DNA from: Methanolobus profundi
GTDB taxonomy: Archaea; Halobacteriota; Methanosarcinia; Methanosarcinales; Methanosarcinaceae
Assembly: GCF_900114835.1 (NCBI RefSeq)
Contig: NZ_FOUJ01000003.1
Coordinates: 310,001-374,000, forward strand
Length of the DNA: 64,000 nucleotides
Direction of reading: 5' to 3'
Below the pieces are notes generated by a model. It was not told the DNA's origin. It made no database searches and saw nothing but the letters and a program-made list of their open reading frames with translations. Both the position numbers and the translations under genes were made by a program. This document shows, piece after piece, positions 61,032 through 64,000 of this stretch (position 1 is the stretch's first letter; every line of letters starts with the position of its first letter).

Positions 61032-61955
61032 TCAGAACTTCAGATCTCCTTTCTCCATCAGAACCTTAAGGTCCTCAAGACTCAGACGTCCGCTCTTCTC
61101 AAGTTTCTCTTTGGCAACAACAAGGTGCTCTTCCTGTTTCTTGTCGTCCTTCTCTACCTGTATGTCATTGAGCTTCTCAAGGTAGATACCAAGCTCGTCC
61201 CTGAGCAGAGCGATCTTCTTCTTAAGCGGATCGATCTTTTCCCTTATAGGTGCAGTGACAGCATACTTCTCAGATATCTGAGCATGTGCAGTATCAGCTG
61301 CCTTTCTGAGCTCATCTGCCTGATTGTACAGGTCGATCATCTCAAGATGGTGTTTCTGAGATTCCTCTGCAAGCTTGCCGATCTCATTCCCAAAGTCATC
61401 CCTTGAGTCAAAGACCTCTTTTGAAGCTTCGTAGGTTTCCCTCAATTGCTGATGGATAGAGTTAGCATCGAATGCTGCACCAAGTCTTTCTTTAAGGTCA
61501 AGTAATTTACCAAAAAGATCGATCTCATGTTTTAATGGAATATCAGCATTCAGGAAAATATCAATATCAGCAGCATAAGCTTTGGAGAGGGTCTCAACGC
61601 TACCTTTCGACATCTTGTTCAGGTCGTCCCTCTTTGATTTAAGATCGCTTATATTATCTGAGAACTGACGGGTCTTAGCATTGACCTCATTCCTTGAGGA
61701 TTTCAAAGCAGCGATCTTTGCATTTATAGAATCCCTTTTGGACTTGGCATCTCTTGCCTTTGTAACAAGCCCTTTTACCTGGGAATTCAGACCATTACGT
61801 TTCTCTTTCAGGTCATCAGTGTTAGTACGATGCAGCTTGAGCTCGCGATATATACCCTTAAGTTCACGTTCATTATGACCTATCTCAGCCCTGAGATCAT
61901 TGACCTTGTTCTTAAGGTCCTTCTCGCTCATTGAAGAAACATCTATCTCAGTCAT
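61032..61955 (-). CDS. Archaeal coiled-coil protein (COG1340-like)
   Basis: A 307-residue, almost entirely helical, highly charged protein with long heptad stretches. Length and composition match the archaeal coiled-coil family COG1340, sometimes mislabelled phosphoserine phosphatase. No catalytic motif is visible. ATG 61955 overlaps the preceding gene stop (ATGA), and GAGGT lies upstream. It is the last of three genes running from MCM. The function is unknown; a structural or chromosomal role is possible. Confidence 0.75.
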   Translation of the reverse strand: MTEIDVSSMSEKDLKNKVNDLRAEIGHNERELKGIYRELKLHRTNTDDLKEKRNGLNSQVKGLVTKARDAKSKRDSINAKIAALKSSRNEVNAKTRQFSDNISDLKSKRDDLNKMSKGSVETLSKAYAADIDIFLNADIPLKHEIDLFGKLLDLKERLGAAFDANSIHQQLRETYEASKEVFDSRDDFGNEIGKLAEESQKHHLEMIDLYNQADELRKAADTAHAQISEKYAVTAPIREKIDPLKKKIALLRDELGIYLEKLNDIQVEKDDKKQEEHLVVAKEKLEKSGRLSLEDLKVLMEKGDLKF

Positions 61956-62629
61956 GCTTTAACCTCTTCAGCATCATCTACAAGTGGTTGAGCTTCCCAA
62001 TACTTCAGTGCTTCTTGATGGCTCTCCAATCTGTTCTCCAGCCATTTGTGCCTTGGAGCTATTTCTGCCATTTCCTTATCGAATGAAGCAATTGTATTGT
62101 TATAGTCCTCTTCAGAACAATCGATCGAACTCAATTCTATTTTTGAACTTAAAGCTTCATTAATCCTTTCCTTCACAGTACCCAGGCTGTCGCTTATACC
62201 TGATGCCTTTGAAGCAAGTGAAGTAATTGCCTGGAGGATAGAATCCACCTGTGCTTTTTCTTCATCTACGGACAAAGAACCTTTCACCTTTGACAACTTC
62301 TCTTTTATGAGAGATACCTGTCTGGAAAGTTCCATGTCACTGGAAACCTTAGAATCGATCTCATCAAGGGTTTTTTCTGCCTGATGGTAGAACAACTGCC
62401 TCTTTTCAGTTAGTATCTCTAATTTTTCCAGGACCTCTTCTCTGTTCCTTTTGGAGGAATCGATACTTTCCTGAAGCTCTTTCAGCTTGTTCCCAAGTTG
62501 ACCGAACTCATCATTATATTCGCCTAAGAGCTTCTTGTGCTTCTGCACAACTCCTTCAATTAGCTCTTTTCTTTCAAAGGTGCTTGGAGCTGTATTGTCT
62601 GCTCCTGTAACCGTCGTTTCATCGCTCAT
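61952..62629 (-). CDS. Coiled-coil protein
   Basis: A 225-residue protein. The first 20 residues are polar, then helical coiled-coil sequence continues to the end with Glu/Lys/Leu heptads. No known domain is recognised. I choose ATG 62629 because GAGGT precedes it by 6 nt; the in-frame ATG at 62647 overlaps the DUF424 stop (TAATG) and would add six residues. It is coupled to the COG1340-like gene by a four-base overlap, so the two proteins may pair. Confidence 0.7.
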   Translation of the reverse strand: MSDETTVTGADNTAPSTFERKELIEGVVQKHKKLLGEYNDEFGQLGNKLKELQESIDSSKRNREEVLEKLEILTEKRQLFYHQAEKTLDEIDSKVSSDMELSRQVSLIKEKLSKVKGSLSVDEEKAQVDSILQAITSLASKASGISDSLGTVKERINEALSSKIELSSIDCSEEDYNNTIASFDKEMAEIAPRHKWLENRLESHQEALKYWEAQPLVDDAEEVKA

Positions 62630-62646
62630 AACAAAACCTCGTAGCA

Positions 62647-62937
62647 TTATATCCTGAATATCTGGGCGTGTGCTACTTCATTAATGATCATAACATTGCT
62701 TTTATCAACAGCTCCGCACTTGACAGCACATGATACTGCCTTTTCACCAAAGATGTTGATGTTCGTTGCCTTTGATATAACTTCAATGGCCTTTTCCTCA
62801 GATACGATATCTCCCTTGTAGAAATCCTCTGATACCGTAACAGAGATATTGCCTTCTTTAAGCGTTCTTCCTAACAGTTCTCTGTCACACAGAGCAACGA
62901 TCGTGTTATCGCCTGACCGGTGGATCTTCAGATACAT
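62647..62937 (-). CDS. DUF424-family small protein
   Basis: A 96-residue protein. The pattern MYLKIHRSGDNTIVALCDRE at the start, ELLGRTLKEGNISVTVSEDFYKG and GEKAVSCAVKCGAVD, ending VAHAQIFR, fits DUF424, an archaeal family of unknown function. ATG 62937 follows GGAGAGGTCAT. It lies 12 bp downstream of MCM, with which it is probably co-transcribed. Conserved proximity to replication genes in Methanosarcinaceae is my recollection, not checked here. Confidence 0.75.
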   Translation of the reverse strand: MYLKIHRSGDNTIVALCDRELLGRTLKEGNISVTVSEDFYKGDIVSEEKAIEVISKATNINIFGEKAVSCAVKCGAVDKSNVMIINEVAHAQIFRI

Positions 62938-62949
62938 ATGACCTCTCCT

Positions 62950-64000
62950 TCAAACTACCTTTACATGTTCCTTATCAGGTTTTATAAGATCACCGGAACG
63001 TCTCATCCTGGATATCAGGTCCTCTGCATGCTGACGGTCTATATCCTGCTTCTGGGCTTCTGCATAGACCTCTTCCAGCGGAGCTTTTCCTCCCGGGTGT
63101 TTCTCACCGACCATCTTAATAATGTCCTTTATTACCTTTATTCTGTCCCTCTGGCTCTTACTTGTTCCGGAAGCAATGACATCCACATCGAATGCACCGG
63201 TGTCCGGATCGACACCGACCTGCCTGAGACAGGAATAAACGATACGTGTTGTCCTTTTTGCATCTTCCATTGTAGCAATGTTGCTAAGCCTTAGACGTGC
63301 ACTTGCTTCAGCAAGTCTGACAAGTGCTTCGAGCTGACGTGCGGTCACAGGGACAGGAGCATCCTTTCCCTCACCCATCCTACGCAGGTCCATGTAGAAC
63401 TTGACAAGATGTTCACGTGCATCATCCTCCATCACCGGGAAAATGTTCCTTCTGGAATAGGCAACATACTTACGGAGGAAATCAGGATCAATAACAGGTT
63501 TTATAACCTCCATATGATCATCCACCTGCTCCTGTGTGATGATACTCGAAGGAAGATTCTTACGCTGTTCGGAAAGTTCACCTGCATAATGGGATTTAAG
63601 AATATGCTTTGCGATCCTGGAATCCATATCCTCGTTCGGAGTGTCCAGCATGACAAATATCATATCGAATCTTGATATCAGAGCAGGAGGCATGTTTATC
63701 TGCTGGGCTATACCCTCATACCTGTCAAAACGACCGTACTTTGGATTGGCAGCACCAAGAAGTGCACATCGGGATTTCAAAGTTGCAAGGATACCCGCCT
63801 TGGCAACACTGATCGTCTGCTGTTCCATTGCTTCGTGGAGCGCACTCTTATCTTCAGTGCTCATCTTGTCCATTTCGTCCACTGCGGCAATACCCATGTC
63901 TGCCATTACAAGCGCACCGGCTTCCAGTGTCCAGCGACCGTCACCAAGATCATCACGCACTGCTGCAGCAGTAAGACCACTGGATGATGCACTCTTACCT
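62950..64000 (-). CDS. mcm: MCM replicative helicase, C-terminal part
   Basis: The gene runs off the right edge; about 350 codons of the C-terminal half are visible. The Walker A Lys-Ser region [14 protein letters not shown] and sequence [12 protein letters not shown], then [20 protein letters not shown] (Walker B and sensor region), [18 protein letters not shown] and the arginine finger-type region [17 protein letters not shown], are typical of MCM. The C-terminal winged helix (about the last 80 residues) is present. It forms the hexameric replication helicase. No intein is seen in the visible part. Confidence 0.95.
   Translation of the reverse strand, partial: GKSASSSGLTAAAVRDDLGDGRWTLEAGALVMADMGIAAVDEMDKMSTEDKSALHEAMEQQTISVAKAGILATLKSRCALLGAANPKYGRFDRYEGIAQQINMPPALISRFDMIFVMLDTPNEDMDSRIAKHILKSHYAGELSEQRKNLPSSIITQEQVDDHMEVIKPVIDPDFLRKYVAYSRRNIFPVMEDDAREHLVKFYMDLRRMGEGKDAPVPVTARQLEALVRLAEASARLRLSNIATMEDAKRTTRIVYSCLRQVGVDPDTGAFDVDVIASGTSKSQRDRIKVIKDIIKMVGEKHPGGKAPLEEVYAEAQKQDIDRQHAEDLISRMRRSGDLIKPDKEHVKVV

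Overview
The window is a stretch of chromosome from a methylotrophic, methanogenic archaeon of the family Methanosarcinaceae; a Methanolobus- or Methanococcoides-like organism fits best. The evidence is a complete methanol-specific methyltransferase set (MtaC, MtaB and an MtaA-type enzyme), a RamA-type corrinoid activator, MCM, deoxyhypusine synthase, archaeal OMP decarboxylase, two-subunit pyruvate carboxylase (PycA/PycB), an S-layer-duplication protein, archaeal TATA boxes, and ribosome binding sites of the GGAGGTGA type. No rRNA, tRNA, CRISPR array, transposase or integrase was found.

Layout. Positions 1-5000 hold the start of a rubrerythrin, small membrane proteins, a Met-rich monohaem c-type cytochrome, a strongly structured RNA candidate (1413-1535), a TM-repeat channel-like protein and an aminotransferase. 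4.3-8.2 kb is a ferrous iron module: DtxR-type repressor, FeoA, FeoB, a four-helix membrane protein and a Cys-rich FeoC-like winged helix. 8.4-18 kb is the methanol module: RamA-like activator, CobW-like GTPase, a long regulatory leader, mtaC-mtaB, then (opposite strand) a hydantoinase/oxoprolinase-like ASKHA protein, an mtaA-type gene and a 61-residue Sm-like protein. 18-22.3 kb is a tight operon of Lhr-type helicase, phosphoesterase and membrane protein. 22.7-26.3 kb has a YkgJ-type Cys cluster protein and katG with an overlapping upstream small ORF. 26.4-29.9 kb is an AT-rich two-gene island: a membrane-anchored SF1 helicase with an inserted nuclease-like domain, and a zinc-ribbon PD-(D/E)XK nuclease candidate. 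This is the best candidate for an undescribed defence-type system.

30-34.4 kb carries deoxyhypusine synthase and pyrF, a convincing C/D box sRNA (31692-31757), and an actin-like ATPase translationally coupled to a long coiled-coil protein, which may be a cytoskeletal pair. 34.6-44.2 kb is a polyphosphate island: Ppx, PPK1, a CHAD membrane protein, ferredoxin, MgtC-like transporter, PPK2-type phosphotransferase and a CYTH-HD protein. 44.2-54.2 kb is sensory: GNAT, a short CheR-like methyltransferase, CheW, and two very large soluble poly-HAMP receptors with a receptor remnant between them. 54.4-64 kb has an HTH-PAS sensor, the pycB-pycA-birA anaplerotic group, an S-layer-like protein, two coiled-coil proteins, a DUF424 protein and the C-terminal part of MCM, which runs off the window.

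Together the genes describe a methanol-using methanogen. Methyl transfer is supported by dedicated corrinoid reactivation, pyruvate carboxylase with its own biotin ligase feeds biosynthesis, iron import is under a metal-responsive repressor, and oxygen tolerance is suggested by rubrerythrin and KatG. Functions come from reading motifs in the translated sequence; no database search was possible.
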